Below are positions 16,938-24,390 of a stretch of 50,591 bases of DNA, piece by piece (the first letter of the stretch is position 1; each line of letters opens with the position of its first letter). A program made the position numbers and the translations under genes. The stretch is taken from positions 1-50,591 of the forward strand of contig NZ_JAGRPM010000039.1 in NCBI RefSeq assembly GCF_019449565.1, read 5' to 3'. The notes under the pieces are model-generated. The model saw nothing but the letters and a program-made list of their open reading frames with translations, ran no database searches and had not been told where the DNA came from. This DNA is from Rhodoblastus sp. (lineage in GTDB: Bacteria > Pseudomonadota > Alphaproteobacteria > Rhizobiales > Beijerinckiaceae).

Positions 16938-18134
16938 TCAAGCCGCGCGATCCAGCAGCTTTTTCGCCTTGGCCTCCATGTCCAGGCGGGCGTCCTGATG
17001 CGGTCTGTCCCGGGCGACTGCGGTGATGCCCTGCACGAAATCGAAAATGCTTTCGGGCGGGCGGCCTTCTTCGGACAGCATCGCGTCGATGATCTTGCCG
17101 GTTTCGGCTTTCGAGAACCCGCGCCGCCGAAGGAATTCGCTGCGATCCTCGTCGTTGCGCGCGACGATCTTTTCGCGCGCCGCCTTGACGCCGTTGACGA
17201 AAGGCATGGGCGAAGAATTCGCGAAATTCAGCAGAGCAGGGGCCGCCTCATGGGCAAAGCGCGAGGCGGCATATTTGGAGTGGCGGATGGTGATTTCCTC
17301 GAAATCCTCGACGCCCCAGAGGTTCCGGTTCTGGCAGACCGCGCGCAGGTAAAAGCTCGCTATGCCCAGCGTCTTGGCGCCGACTTCGGAATTCCAGCAA
17401 TAAAAGCCGCGAAAGAAAATATCGGGCGAACCGTCGGGCAGGCGGCCTGCCTCGATCGGATTCAGATCGTCGACCAGAAACAGGAAAACGTCGCGGTCGC
17501 TCGCATAAAGCGTCGTCGTATCCTTGGTGATGTCGACGCGCGGATTATAGACTCCGGTGGACCAATCGAGCACGCCCGGCACTTTCCAGCGCGTGTCGCC
17601 CGTTCCATCGCCGGCGATGCGCTGCACCGCCTCTACCAGCTCATGGTCAAAGATACGGCCATAATCGGGACCCGTGACCGCGCGCAGCTCGACGCGGCCG
17701 TCTTCGGTTTCGAGGGTCTTGACCTGCTCGGCGCGGTGTTGGGTCAAGCCATATTGCAGATTGATGCCCGCCAGCGCCGCCGGAAGCTGGCGCAGATAGG
17801 CGGCCGGGGCGCCCACCAGGCTCGCAAGCTGCCCGAAACTCCAATGGGTGGGCGCAACAGGGCTTTTCGCACCCGGCAAGGACAGCGACAGCCTTTCCGG
17901 ATTGTCGCGACTGGCTTCGACCTGAATCAGCGCGCTCTCGACGACGCGGGAGCGGCTGCGCTCCGCGCGGCCGCCGACCGCGCGCGCCAACTCCGTCAAT
18001 GACAGATAGCGCTCGTCGGCAGGGCGCGAAAACCACTCCGACGAGACGCGGCCAACCCTCTGGCCGCGACTCACATCCACCTTATAGCCGCTGCTCGCAT
18101 CGCGCCGCGCGTCCAAAACCTCAACCTGGGTCAT
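16938..18134 (-). CDS. DUF932 domain protein
   Basis: A 398-residue DUF932 protein (phage/plasmid-like TIGR03299 type), starting MTQVEVLDARRDAS. Landmarks are PTHWSFGQLASLVGAPAAYL, RAVTGPDYGRIFDHELVEAV, DRDVFLFLVDDLNPIEAG, FFRGFYCWNSEVGAKTLGIA and CQNRNLWGVEDFEEITIRHS. The family is found on plasmids, ICEs and phages next to ParB-like and helicase genes; its function is not known. The ATG at 18134 follows a GGGAG motif and the shared leader. It is the most upstream intact gene of the minus-strand plasmid block, and the group II intron lies just beyond its leader. Confidence 0.88.
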   Translation of the reverse strand: MTQVEVLDARRDASSGYKVDVSRGQRVGRVSSEWFSRPADERYLSLTELARAVGGRAERSRSRVVESALIQVEASRDNPERLSLSLPGAKSPVAPTHWSFGQLASLVGAPAAYLRQLPAALAGINLQYGLTQHRAEQVKTLETEDGRVELRAVTGPDYGRIFDHELVEAVQRIAGDGTGDTRWKVPGVLDWSTGVYNPRVDITKDTTTLYASDRDVFLFLVDDLNPIEAGRLPDGSPDIFFRGFYCWNSEVGAKTLGIASFYLRAVCQNRNLWGVEDFEEITIRHSKYAASRFAHEAAPALLNFANSSPMPFVNGVKAAREKIVARNDEDRSEFLRRRGFSKAETGKIIDAMLSEEGRPPESIFDFVQGITAVARDRPHQDARLDMEAKAKKLLDRAA

Positions 18135-18149
18135 GATGAAAATCTCCCT

Positions 18150-18208
18150 GACGGGCGCGAAAGACTTCTCTCTCGACACTCAACCCGTCATTGCGCCAAG
18201 CGCAGCCC
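18150..18208 (-). promoter_or_regulatory. Structured leader upstream of the DUF932 gene
   Basis: Second copy of the element seen before the ParB-like gene: GACGGG / CCCGTC arms (complements at 18184-18189 and 18150-18155) enclosing a GAGAGAGA-rich loop. The upstream block GGGCTGCGCTTGGCGCA is homologous to GGGCGGCGCTTCGCGTC of the first copy. It lies 16 to 74 bases before the ATG. The group II intron is inserted about 20 bases further upstream. Confidence 0.5.
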
Positions 18209-18863
18209 TCTAACTCTCCGTACGCCAAGTGCACAACCCACTGACAACAAAGGAGGATCAACAGCTGGGTTAAAACTACCGAACAGTCCAGCGGGGTGCA
18301 AGTCCCTGACCGCCACACGGTGCAGCGTGGGGCGAGAAGCAAACGGGTGAGGTAAGCCGGGTACTTCCGGCAAGCCATAAATCAGTAGAACCCGTTAAAG
18401 CCGGGCGCGAGGGGACTTCCGATCCCGAGGCGGCCCGGCCAGCAAGTCCGTCATGGAGAGGGCAACCGAACCGATGGCAGACGCCCCGTCAAGAGGGATT
18501 TCACCAACTCGGAAGTGGGTGAAATGGTCGCAAGACCTGTGAAGCGCCGGCGCGTTGTTCAGAGGTGCGCGCCAGGGACATCGGAAATTTTCCGATGTCA
18601 GCCACCGAGAAAGCCTGCAAGGCTCGATGGCCAGAATTCACACGGGGTACAGTCGGCTCCTGCAACGGACAAGGGACGGCGGTGGAACTTGGGAACCCGC
18701 CCGCATTTCCGCGCTCTCTCCTTCTGGGAGGAAGGGCGGATAGCCGAAATGACCGGCGATCATGCGGACGGGGGCGGAGCCTGCGTAGTAGTCCGAGGGC
18801 GGGAAAGCCGTCCACATGGCGAAGGCAGGCAGTGAATACATTTTGCAAGCAGGAGAAGGACTC

Positions 18864-20390
18864 ATGTCCGACGCGGCGAATACCGGGTTTATTCTCGACA
18901 TGCAGCGCAAACTGTATCGGTGGAGTACCGCGAACCCCGCCAAGGTGTTCGCGGATCTGTTCAATATCGTCTGCGACCGCAGAACGCTCACCCACGCCTG
19001 GCAAAGGCTGGCTCGCAACGCGGGCAGCAACACGCCGGGTACGGACGGCGTGACGCGGGAAATGATCCAAAAGCGCTCCAATGGCGTCGCGGGACTTCTG
19101 GAGGAAATCCGGCAAGACCTGCGGCACGGAACCTACCGGCCCCAACCGGTTCGGCAGAGGTTGATTCCGAAACCGGGCAAACCGGGAAAGTTCAGGCCAT
19201 TGGGCATCCCCACGCTTAAGGATCGACTGGTCCAAATGGCGCTCAAAATGGTGCTGGAGCCCATATTCGAGGCGGATTTCTATCCTATCTCTTATGGTTT
19301 CCGGCCCGGTCGAAGCACCCACGATGCACTGGCGAGAACTCAACAACGCCTGCACCCTTCATCCGTTGGTCCATCGCGGACCCGCTATGTGATCGAGGGC
19401 GACATCAAGGGCTGCTTCGACGCCATCGATCATCATGTGCTGATGGAGCGAGTGCGCCGCCGCATCAAGGATCGCAAGGTCCTGCGGCTCGTACTTGCCT
19501 TTCTGAAAGCCGAGATCATGATCGAGGGCAGCCTTCGGCATTCGGTGACGGGCACCCCGCAAGGGGGCGTCATTTCGCCGTTGTTGGCCAACATTTATTT
19601 GACGGCCATAGACGAGCGATACCGACGCTGGGTTCCCGGCCCACGGGAAGAAGCGGCAAAAGCAACCAATCGCCACAACTGGGATCGGAAGCTTGGCCGC
19701 CCAATCTTCTATATGGTGCGCTACGCGGACGACTTCGTCGTCCTTGTGCAAGGGACCCGCGAAGATGCCGAAGGAGAGCGGCAGGCGCTGGCGCAGTTCC
19801 TCAACGAGGAGCTGCACATGGAACTGTCGATGGAGAAGACCAGGATCACCGATGTTCGCGAAGGCTTCGACTTTCTGGGATATCGGGTCGTGCAGAAGAA
19901 GTCGCCCGCAACGAGGCGACACGTCGGCAACCTCTTCATCCCGAAGGGGAAGCTGCAACTTTTGCGCGACAAGATCAGGGCTAAGGTGAGAAAAACGCCA
20001 ACTGGCTGGACCCTCGCCGATCTCATCGACAAGCTCAACCCAGTCATCGTCGGATGGCGGAACTACTATCGCTATGCCTCCCGGGCATGGAAGGAGTTCT
20101 CGAAACTCGACTGGTGGCTGGATCAGCGTATCGCACTCTGGTTGCGCAGAAAACACGACAAAACAACGTGGGCGGAATTGTTCCGCCATTATGCGCAATC
20201 CAGATGCGGGAAGCGCAAAAGGTGGCGTCAAGAGAAAAGGGAAATCGCCCTCTTCGCCGAGGCCCATCAGCAGCGCTTCCCCGACCGGGGCATACGAATA
20301 CCAAACGGATGGAACGCCGTCCAAGACGAACGGTTCCGCAAGGGAGCCGACAAGCACTGGGAGGCGTTCAACACCCTCGCCTTTTTGTGA
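18864..20390 (+). CDS. ltrA: Group II intron reverse transcriptase/maturase
   Basis: A 508-residue maturase with an AGGAGAAGGA ribosome-binding site before ATG 18864. RT blocks are present in order: PGTDGVTREMI, RPLGIPTLKDRLVQMALKMV, PISYGFRPGRSTHDAL, IEGDIKGCFDAIDHHVLM, GTPQGGVISPLLANIYL, the catalytic MVRYADDFVVL, and MEKTRITDVREGFDFLGYR. Domain X/maturase follows (LNPVIVGWRNYYRYASRAW). The C-terminus ends NTLAFL without a CxxC-HNH endonuclease domain, so mobility would rely on endonuclease-independent retrohoming or other targets. The frame is intact and probably functional. Confidence 0.95.
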   Translation: MSDAANTGFILDMQRKLYRWSTANPAKVFADLFNIVCDRRTLTHAWQRLARNAGSNTPGTDGVTREMIQKRSNGVAGLLEEIRQDLRHGTYRPQPVRQRLIPKPGKPGKFRPLGIPTLKDRLVQMALKMVLEPIFEADFYPISYGFRPGRSTHDALARTQQRLHPSSVGPSRTRYVIEGDIKGCFDAIDHHVLMERVRRRIKDRKVLRLVLAFLKAEIMIEGSLRHSVTGTPQGGVISPLLANIYLTAIDERYRRWVPGPREEAAKATNRHNWDRKLGRPIFYMVRYADDFVVLVQGTREDAEGERQALAQFLNEELHMELSMEKTRITDVREGFDFLGYRVVQKKSPATRRHVGNLFIPKGKLQLLRDKIRAKVRKTPTGWTLADLIDKLNPVIVGWRNYYRYASRAWKEFSKLDWWLDQRIALWLRRKHDKTTWAELFRHYAQSRCGKRKRWRQEKREIALFAEAHQQRFPDRGIRIPNGWNAVQDERFRKGADKHWEAFNTLAFL

Positions 20391-20420
20391 GGGCCACCCG
20401 TGGCAATCGCCACGCATGGA

Positions 20421-20515
20421 GAGCCGGATGCCGGGAAACTTGCACGTCCGGTTCGGGGAGAGGGATGAAGAAACCTGCCCCGGCAACGGGGCAAGGCGCT
20501 TCATCCCTACTCTAC
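20421..20515 (+). ncRNA. Group II intron domains V and VI
   Basis: Domain V is the 34-base hairpin GAGCCGGATGCCGGGAAACT... ...CACGTCCGGTTC at 20421-20454, with the GAAA tetraloop-like turn and the conserved catalytic AGC triad region at its base. Domain VI (20455-20515) pairs GGGATGAAG with CTTCATCCC and should carry the branch-point A near the 3' end, followed by the terminal CTCTAC. Confidence 0.8.
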
Positions 20516-20549
20516 GAGATGAAGGGAGAACGCTCAGTTCGACGCTTAA

Positions 20550-20675
20550 CTCGGCCAATTCCTCGACCGAAATGCCGCACTGAATCCGGCGTAAGTTCGA
20601 CTGGCTGAGAACGAGCTTGTTGAAGGGAATGTCCCGGGCGCTGCCTAGGACGATTTTCTGGATGGCGGGCGCGAA
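20550..20675 (-). pseudogene. Fragment of a second ParB-like gene
   Basis: Forty-two codons, ending VLSQSNLRRIQCGISVEELA, align without gaps to the start of the ParB-like protein at 14625-16769 (29 of 40 aligned residues identical by eye, PAIQKIVLGSARDIPFNKLV against TAVQKITLASARDIPFNKLV). The codon aligned with the ATG of the intact gene is TTC, so the start is lost, and homology ends abruptly after EELAE, 35 bases before the intron end. It is a diverged paralogue fragment, probably left from recombination between plasmid-type modules before the intron inserted. Confidence 0.8.
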
Positions 20676-20825
20676 TGCCTTTCCTTCGCGGAGGACCCGG
20701 CCGAAAGCCAAACTCGTGACCTCCCTATCCGTCGCGAAGTCCTCGGCCTATTGCCCCTCTATGTGAGCAAGGTTGCGGCCTTGCGCAGCAATAGAGCCTT
20801 CACCTTTCGGCCGTAGGATTCCAAA

Positions 20826-20856
20826 GCTCGGGCGCGTGGACGCAACACGCCCGAGC
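20826..20856. repeat. Strong inverted repeat upstream of a small plus-strand gene
   Basis: GCTCGGGCG and CGCCCGAGC form a perfect 9-bp stem around a 13-base loop, 12 bases before the GTG start at 20868. It has only a short TTT on the minus side, so it is not a convincing terminator. Its position suggests an operator or a structured leader for the downstream gene. Confidence 0.5.
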
Positions 20857-20867
20857 GGGGGGCTTTG

Positions 20868-21170
20868 GTGAGGAATACAGAACCGCACGAATCGCTGGAA
20901 GACGACGCGATCGATGCTCATCGCGCCTATTTGCAAGCGCTGCTCGCGTGGGAGCGGACGACGCACGAAGCTTCCTGTCCGATCTGCGGCTCAAAGAATA
21001 TGTCCGTCGAGGCCCACAAAAGCGCCATTGTCGCCGCAGAGGCGCACAAGGAGGCTTGCCGCGTGCGGTTTCGCGACTTCGTCGACCAGTTGGGATACGT
21101 GCCGCGACAAGACGACCTCGCCCTGCCGGACGAGCGGTATTCCCCGGCTTGCGGTTCGCGCGTGAACTGA
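20868..21170 (+). CDS. Hypothetical protein with CPICG motif, 100 residues
   Basis: A GTG start preceded by GAGCGGGGGG. The sequence is largely helical (DDAIDAHRAYLQALLAWERT), with a Cys pair in EASCPICGSKN and a later PACGS near the C-terminus, which could bind zinc as a ribbon or simply be structural. The middle part VEAHKSAIVAAEAHKEAC is charged and helical. I do not recognise the family. It is transcribed away from the plasmid block, and no partner gene is evident. Confidence 0.4.
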   Translation: MRNTEPHESLEDDAIDAHRAYLQALLAWERTTHEASCPICGSKNMSVEAHKSAIVAAEAHKEACRVRFRDFVDQLGYVPRQDDLALPDERYSPACGSRVN

Positions 21171-21283
21171 CGCGTGCGCCGGCGCCGCAGCATCAGAATT
21201 TCGCCACGCGCCCTCCCAATATCTGACTGATGAAACGGTGGAATTGGCGGAGACGGTCCATCGCCGCCAGGGACTGGAGCGCC

Positions 21284-21418
21284 TCAGGCGACTCGAGGGT
21301 CGGTCGCGTCGGTCTCGGGCTCATTCACAGCTATTGGCAGAAAGCCAAAGAGGTAGTCGGCGGCCTTGCTCGCCTGCGAGGCGGCGCGGACGATGGCGCG
21401 ATTGCCCGCGCGCATGCC
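21284..21418 (-). pseudogene. Remnant of an ArdC-type antirestriction protein C-terminus
   Basis: The segment MRAGNRAIVRAASQASKAAD followed by YLFGFLPIAV resembles the C-terminal helix of ArdC/DUF1738 zincin-like proteins (typical form: D-x-R-x-I-x-x-A-A-x-x-A-x-K-A-A-D-Y-L). Nothing upstream in this frame resembles the rest of ArdC, and the HExxH zincin core is absent. It is therefore a short remnant in a gene-poor stretch between the intron side and the toxin-antitoxin loci. Confidence 0.45.
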
Positions 21419-21537
21419 CGCCACGGCAGGGCAGCCTGCCCAGCGATCCCTGGCCGATCGCCGGTCGCGCGACCGATCGTCACCGGAGGCGGAGACCCAC
21501 ATGGGGCTCCGTGAAGCCGCGCAGCCGGCGGAATAGA

Positions 21538-21565
21538 GCGGGGCCGGTCTCGGACGCGCCCCTTG
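21538..21565 (+). repeat. Imperfect direct repeat, copy 1 (before the mqsR remnant)
   Basis: GCGGGGCCGGTCTCGGACGC followed by GCCCCTTG. A near-identical 29-base copy lies at 22278-22306, before the DUF2384/RES locus. Each copy can fold as GGGGC / GCCCC and sits 30-80 bases before a toxin-antitoxin gene. Confidence 0.6.
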
Positions 21566-21597
21566 AATTGCCCTCTTTATGGTGGCATGTTGCGACA

Positions 21598-21829
21598 ACG
21601 GAAAAACGTCGGCCGACTTACGATCTCGAGGCCATCAAGCTCGCGATCGGTTCGGTTGAGACGCTGGCGATGACGCGATCGGCTTTGCGCGACGCGACGG
21701 CGCTCGGATTCGGTCGCGGCGGGATCGTCGAGATGATCAGCGGATCGAACGGTCGTTGTTCTTCAAATCGATCCAGGCGGACGTGATCACCGAGTTCGCC
21801 GTGATGTCGTTCAAGGAGAAATCACCATG
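21598..21829 (+). pseudogene. mqsR: Degenerate MqsR family toxin
   Basis: EKRRPTYDLEAIKLAIGSVE, then TLAMTRSALRDATALGFGRG and GIVEMIS, is the N-terminal two thirds of an MqsR-type RNase toxin. The codon before EKRRP, where the family has its ATG, is ACG. After GIVEMIS the frame shifts by one: IERSLFFKS continues in the next frame and jumps directly to IQADVITEFAVMSFKEK, so the segment between FFKS and QADV (about 25-30 residues in relatives) is deleted. No stop separates it from the overlapping antitoxin start. Lost start, frameshift and deletion make a functional toxin very unlikely. The intact antitoxin gene follows directly. Confidence 0.82.
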
Positions 21830-22246
21830 GCCTCGCAAGAGAAGATTCTTCCCGACACGATGGCCTCACCCGAGACCGGCGAAACGCTGACGCGCGGCGT
21901 GCGCCCCTTCGTTGTCGCTTATAAGGGCGAGACGATCACCGTCGATCTGCCGGGCTATTATCCGGTCGGAGAGGGTGATGGCGTGCATGTCGGCAAGGAC
22001 ATGGGCGTGGTCGACGAGGCGCTGCGCGCTCTCAAGGAAAAGCTCGAAGGCGTGCCCTCGCCGGCGACGATCCGGCGCGTGCGAACCAAGCTCAAGCTGT
22101 CTCAGCGCGAAGCCGGCGCGCTTCTCAAAGTGGGCGAGAACGCCTTCGACAAATACGAGCGCGGCCTCGTCGAGCCGAGCGGCCCGACGAGCCAGTTGAT
22201 TAAGATCCTCGACCGGCACCCCGAAATCATCGACGAGCTGCGATAG
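21827..22246 (+). CDS. mqsA: MqsA family antitoxin (toxin partner degenerate)
   Basis: A 139-residue antitoxin with a CAAGGAGAAATCACC leader before ATG 21827. The N-terminal part (MASPETGETLTRGVRPFVVA, LPGYYPVGEGDGVHVGKDMG) is the YgiT-like region without the zinc-binding cysteines of E. coli MqsA. The C-terminus is a helix-turn-helix: SPATIRRVRTKLKLSQREAG, ALLKVGENAFDKYERG, TSQLIKILDRHPE. It would bind its own promoter and neutralise MqsR. Since the toxin is broken, it is now an orphan antitoxin, possibly giving protection against MqsR toxins of other elements. Confidence 0.88.
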   Translation: MASQEKILPDTMASPETGETLTRGVRPFVVAYKGETITVDLPGYYPVGEGDGVHVGKDMGVVDEALRALKEKLEGVPSPATIRRVRTKLKLSQREAGALLKVGENAFDKYERGLVEPSGPTSQLIKILDRHPEIIDELR

Positions 22247-22277
22247 ACGCCTGCCGGGACCAGAGAGAGGCCCGCCG

Positions 22278-22306
22278 GCGGGGCCGGTCCCCGGGCGCGC
22301 CCCTTG
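22278..22306 (+). repeat. Imperfect direct repeat, copy 2 (before the DUF2384/RES locus)
   Basis: GCGGGGCCGGTCCCCGGGCG followed by CGCCCCTTG, matching copy 1 (21538-21565) except for one inserted base and a few substitutions. It may be a shared promoter/operator element of accessory genes or the trace of a modular insertion of the mqsRA unit. Confidence 0.6.
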
Positions 22307-22386
22307 TTCTCCGGCCGGGCGGCAGAAAACTGACGAACTTGACGAAACTGACAACAATGACCATATTGCTGGCCGGAGGCCTGTCC

Positions 22387-23109
22387 ATGACAGTCACGAA
22401 AAGCAAGAGCGGTCGCTCCCCCAAGCAGGGATCGAAGCGGGCCGCGTCACTGACCATCGGGTTGGCGACGAGCGGGCCGGTGCCCCGCGTCACTCCGTCT
22501 TCGGGCAAGATTTCGCTCGCTCCCAACCTGTTGAAAGGCGTCGTCGCCCGCAAAGGCGCGGCAAAAGGCGTTCTCTCGGGCTTCGGCCGTGCGGTGTTGC
22601 AAGCCGAACGCACCGGCAAACCCGTCCGAATGACCATTTTGGTCGAGCCGAAGGCCATTTCGCCACATATCGCCGTCGAGGAAGTGGACACGCCAACGGG
22701 CGACGCACTCGATACAGCTCTGGCCGCGGCGAGGACACGCGGCGACGCGCGCGCAGCGGACATACTGAACGGCGAGGACATGCTGACCGCCGACGCTTTC
22801 GCGGAGGAGATCGGCGCGACGCGCGAGACGGTTCACAAGAAACGCCGTCGACACGAAGTGCTCGGGCTGGAAGGGCCGAAGCGCGGCGTTCGCTTCCCGA
22901 AATGGCAGGTGAGCCGGTCGGGCGAGCTGCTGCCGGGCTTGCCGCTGCTGTTTCGCAGTCTCGGTGAACATCCCTGGGCGGTCTATCGGTTCTTGCTGCA
23001 GGAACACGCTGAACTCGGCGGCAGCACGGCGCTCGAAGCGCTGCGGCGCGGCCGCGTCGAGGACGTGATCGCGGTGGCAGGCTCGATCGGCGCCGGCGCG
23101 TTCGCCTGA
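22387..23109 (+). CDS. DUF2384 (MbcA/ParS/Xre-type) antitoxin
   Basis: A 240-residue protein with a GGAGG site before ATG 22387. The N-terminal 100 or so residues are basic and probably disordered (MTVTKSKSGRSPKQGSKRAA), longer than in typical family members. The middle region holds a helix-turn-helix-like stretch (LTADAFAEEIGATRETVHKK). The C-terminus is the toxin-binding DUF2384 domain (LPLLFRSLGEHPWAVYRFLL, GGSTALEALRRGRVEDVIAV). It neutralises the RES toxin encoded two bases downstream and probably autoregulates the operon. Confidence 0.88.
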   Translation: MTVTKSKSGRSPKQGSKRAASLTIGLATSGPVPRVTPSSGKISLAPNLLKGVVARKGAAKGVLSGFGRAVLQAERTGKPVRMTILVEPKAISPHIAVEEVDTPTGDALDTALAAARTRGDARAADILNGEDMLTADAFAEEIGATRETVHKKRRRHEVLGLEGPKRGVRFPKWQVSRSGELLPGLPLLFRSLGEHPWAVYRFLLQEHAELGGSTALEALRRGRVEDVIAVAGSIGAGAFA

Positions 23110-23111
23110 AC

Positions 23112-23732
23112 ATGCCATTGTCAGGCATGCTCCCACCGAAGGGATTCGCGTCGCGACCGCTGGCGCTCGCCGATATCGCGGCAGGCACGGTCTGGCGGCG
23201 GCTTTATCAAACCCGTTTCACCGATCCGCTCGGCTACGGCTTGGGGCCAAGCCGTTTCAGCGACCCGGAAACGAGTTTCCTTCCACCCGCACGTTTCGGC
23301 GTCGTCTATCTTGGCAGCAGCGTGAAGGTTTGCTTTCTGGAGGCGATTCTGCGCGATCGTGGCGTCGGACGGACCCGCGCCTTTCCGATCGAATGGGCCG
23401 AGCTCGAAATGTGGACCTGCGGTGAGCTCCGGATTGACGCGGCGTTGAGCCTCGTCGACCTCCGGGGCGACGGTCTCGTGCGGATGGGAATCCCGACCGA
23501 TGTGGCGCGCGCGAGTTCGCAGGATCTCGGGCGCGCCTGGTCACGGGCGTTCTGGTCGCATGACGCCAAACCGGACGGGATCATTTACGACTCGCGGCTG
23601 AACGGCGAGACCAATATCGGTCTCTATGACAGGGCGCTGACCAAGGTCGCCGCGACCGCGACGCCGCGGCTCGTCGACTGCCGGGCCGAGCTCGCAAGCA
23701 TCATCAACGACTTCGATCTCGCGATCGTCTGA
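23112..23732 (+). CDS. RES domain toxin (NAD+-degrading type)
   Basis: A 206-residue RES-domain protein starting 2 bases after the antitoxin stop. Family landmarks are VWRRLYQTRFTDPLGYGLGP and SRFSDPE (the Arg of RES), VVYLGSSVKVCFLEAILRD (the Glu), then DGIIYDSRLNGETNIGLYDR (the Ser region). RES toxins (MbcT-, ParT- and similar) destroy NAD+ or ADP-ribosylate targets, stopping growth until the antitoxin is restored. The frame is intact and the key polar residues appear present, so the pair is likely functional. Confidence 0.9.
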   Translation: MPLSGMLPPKGFASRPLALADIAAGTVWRRLYQTRFTDPLGYGLGPSRFSDPETSFLPPARFGVVYLGSSVKVCFLEAILRDRGVGRTRAFPIEWAELEMWTCGELRIDAALSLVDLRGDGLVRMGIPTDVARASSQDLGRAWSRAFWSHDAKPDGIIYDSRLNGETNIGLYDRALTKVAATATPRLVDCRAELASIINDFDLAIV

Positions 23733-23753
23733 CACTTGTACGACGACCGCGAT

Positions 23754-23774
23754 CGGGAGCCCCTGAGGCTCCCG
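23754..23774. terminator. Hairpin after the RES toxin gene
   Basis: Perfect 8-bp stem CGGGAGCC / GGCTCCCG with a 5-base loop, 21 bases past the toxin stop and just before a convergent small gene. There is no U tract on either side, so termination is plausible but not certain. Confidence 0.5.
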
Positions 23775-23786
23775 AGGAACCCGCCG

Positions 23787-23957
23787 TCAACGCGTCCACG
23801 GGTCGTATTCAAAAAGTATCATTGCGGGATCACCGTCGAATTCGTCGGAGGGCAGGACGCCGTAGCCGCCGTCGGATTTGAAGAGTGTGACACAGACCAT
23901 CAGCGTCTTGGCGAGGCTCCAGGCGTGGGTCTGAGCGAGGGTGAGATTCTGCGACAT
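23787..23957 (-). CDS. Hypothetical small protein, 56 residues
   Basis: Starts [20 protein letters not shown], continues through [20 protein letters not shown] and ends EYDPWTR. A GGGAGCCGG motif precedes the ATG, and a GCGGGG / CCCCGC hairpin lies further upstream. The YDP-type acidic C-terminus and the compact size resemble small orphan proteins on alphaproteobacterial plasmids, but I cannot name a family. It is convergent with the RES toxin gene. Confidence 0.5.
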   Translation of the reverse strand: MSQNLTLAQTHAWSLAKTLMVCVTLFKSDGGYGVLPSDEFDGDPAMILFEYDPWTR

Positions 23958-24143
23958 TGTTCCGGCTCCCGTCTTGGGCGGGGCCATCCCCGCTCGACAG
24001 GCGCCCGAAGCGTCCGGATCGTGGGCGCGATCACCTCGCAGGCGGAGCCGCAGAGGCCGCATGCGCGCATAGCGGACCCCTTGCGGGTTGATCGTCAAGG
24101 CCGCGGCCGCGACCAAGGAGTGCGCTGAGACAGAGCGGGTTGG

Positions 24144-24390
24144 CGCCGCGCGAGGCGAGAGGCCGAACGGCGGCATGCCGCTATAGATCGCTTCATAGCA
24201 CCCGGCCCTAATCCGATAGGTCTCCTGCCAGATGCCGACATCGCCCCGACCATCCTTGACGCGGCGGATAAACTCGCCACGCTGGCCAGTGGATTCGCGC
24301 CGGCGCGCGGGTATAGGCCTCATGGTGTTCGAAAGATCGCCAATATTGCACGATCAGGCGGGCCGACAGTCCGCTATGTCCCAGAAATCG
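24144..24390 (-). pseudogene. DUF4188 (monooxygenase-like) gene fragment, frameshifted
   Basis: Two adjacent frames together give a DUF4188 C-terminal region: [20 protein letters not shown] and [17 protein letters not shown] in one frame (24277-24387), then [20 protein letters not shown] and [18 protein letters not shown] in another (24144-24278). The N-terminal third of the family is missing or unreadable. The frameshift near 24277 and the missing start make this a decayed gene at the far edge of the plasmid-like block. Confidence 0.7.

Larger units (their letters stand above)
18229..20515 (+). mobile_element. Group II intron with reverse transcriptase
   Basis: About 2.29 kb. The proposed 5' end is GTGCACAACCC at 18229, close to the GUGYG consensus. 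Domain I features such as CAGCTGGGTTAAAACTACC and the GGGGTGCAAGTCCCTGACCG segment follow. The maturase reading frame is at 18864-20390. Domain V and VI lie at the 3' end, with the terminal ATCCCTACTCTAC (AY end) at about 20515. It lies antisense to the flanking plasmid genes. The joined flanks would place the DUF932 leader directly against the ParB-like fragment. The exact ends are by eye, plus or minus a few bases. Confidence 0.85.

Noticed and set aside
18229..20515. Group II intron as a class C type inserted behind a terminator
   Set aside because: The nearest stem in the 5' flank (TGCGC-CAA-GCGCA, 18192-18204) ends about 25 bases before the insertion and has no T run, so the terminator-targeting rule is not met.
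19359..20711. 450-codon minus-strand frame spanning the group II intron
   Set aside because: It is a fusion of the real ParB-like fragment with antisense of the intron maturase; only the first part (20550-20675) has homology.
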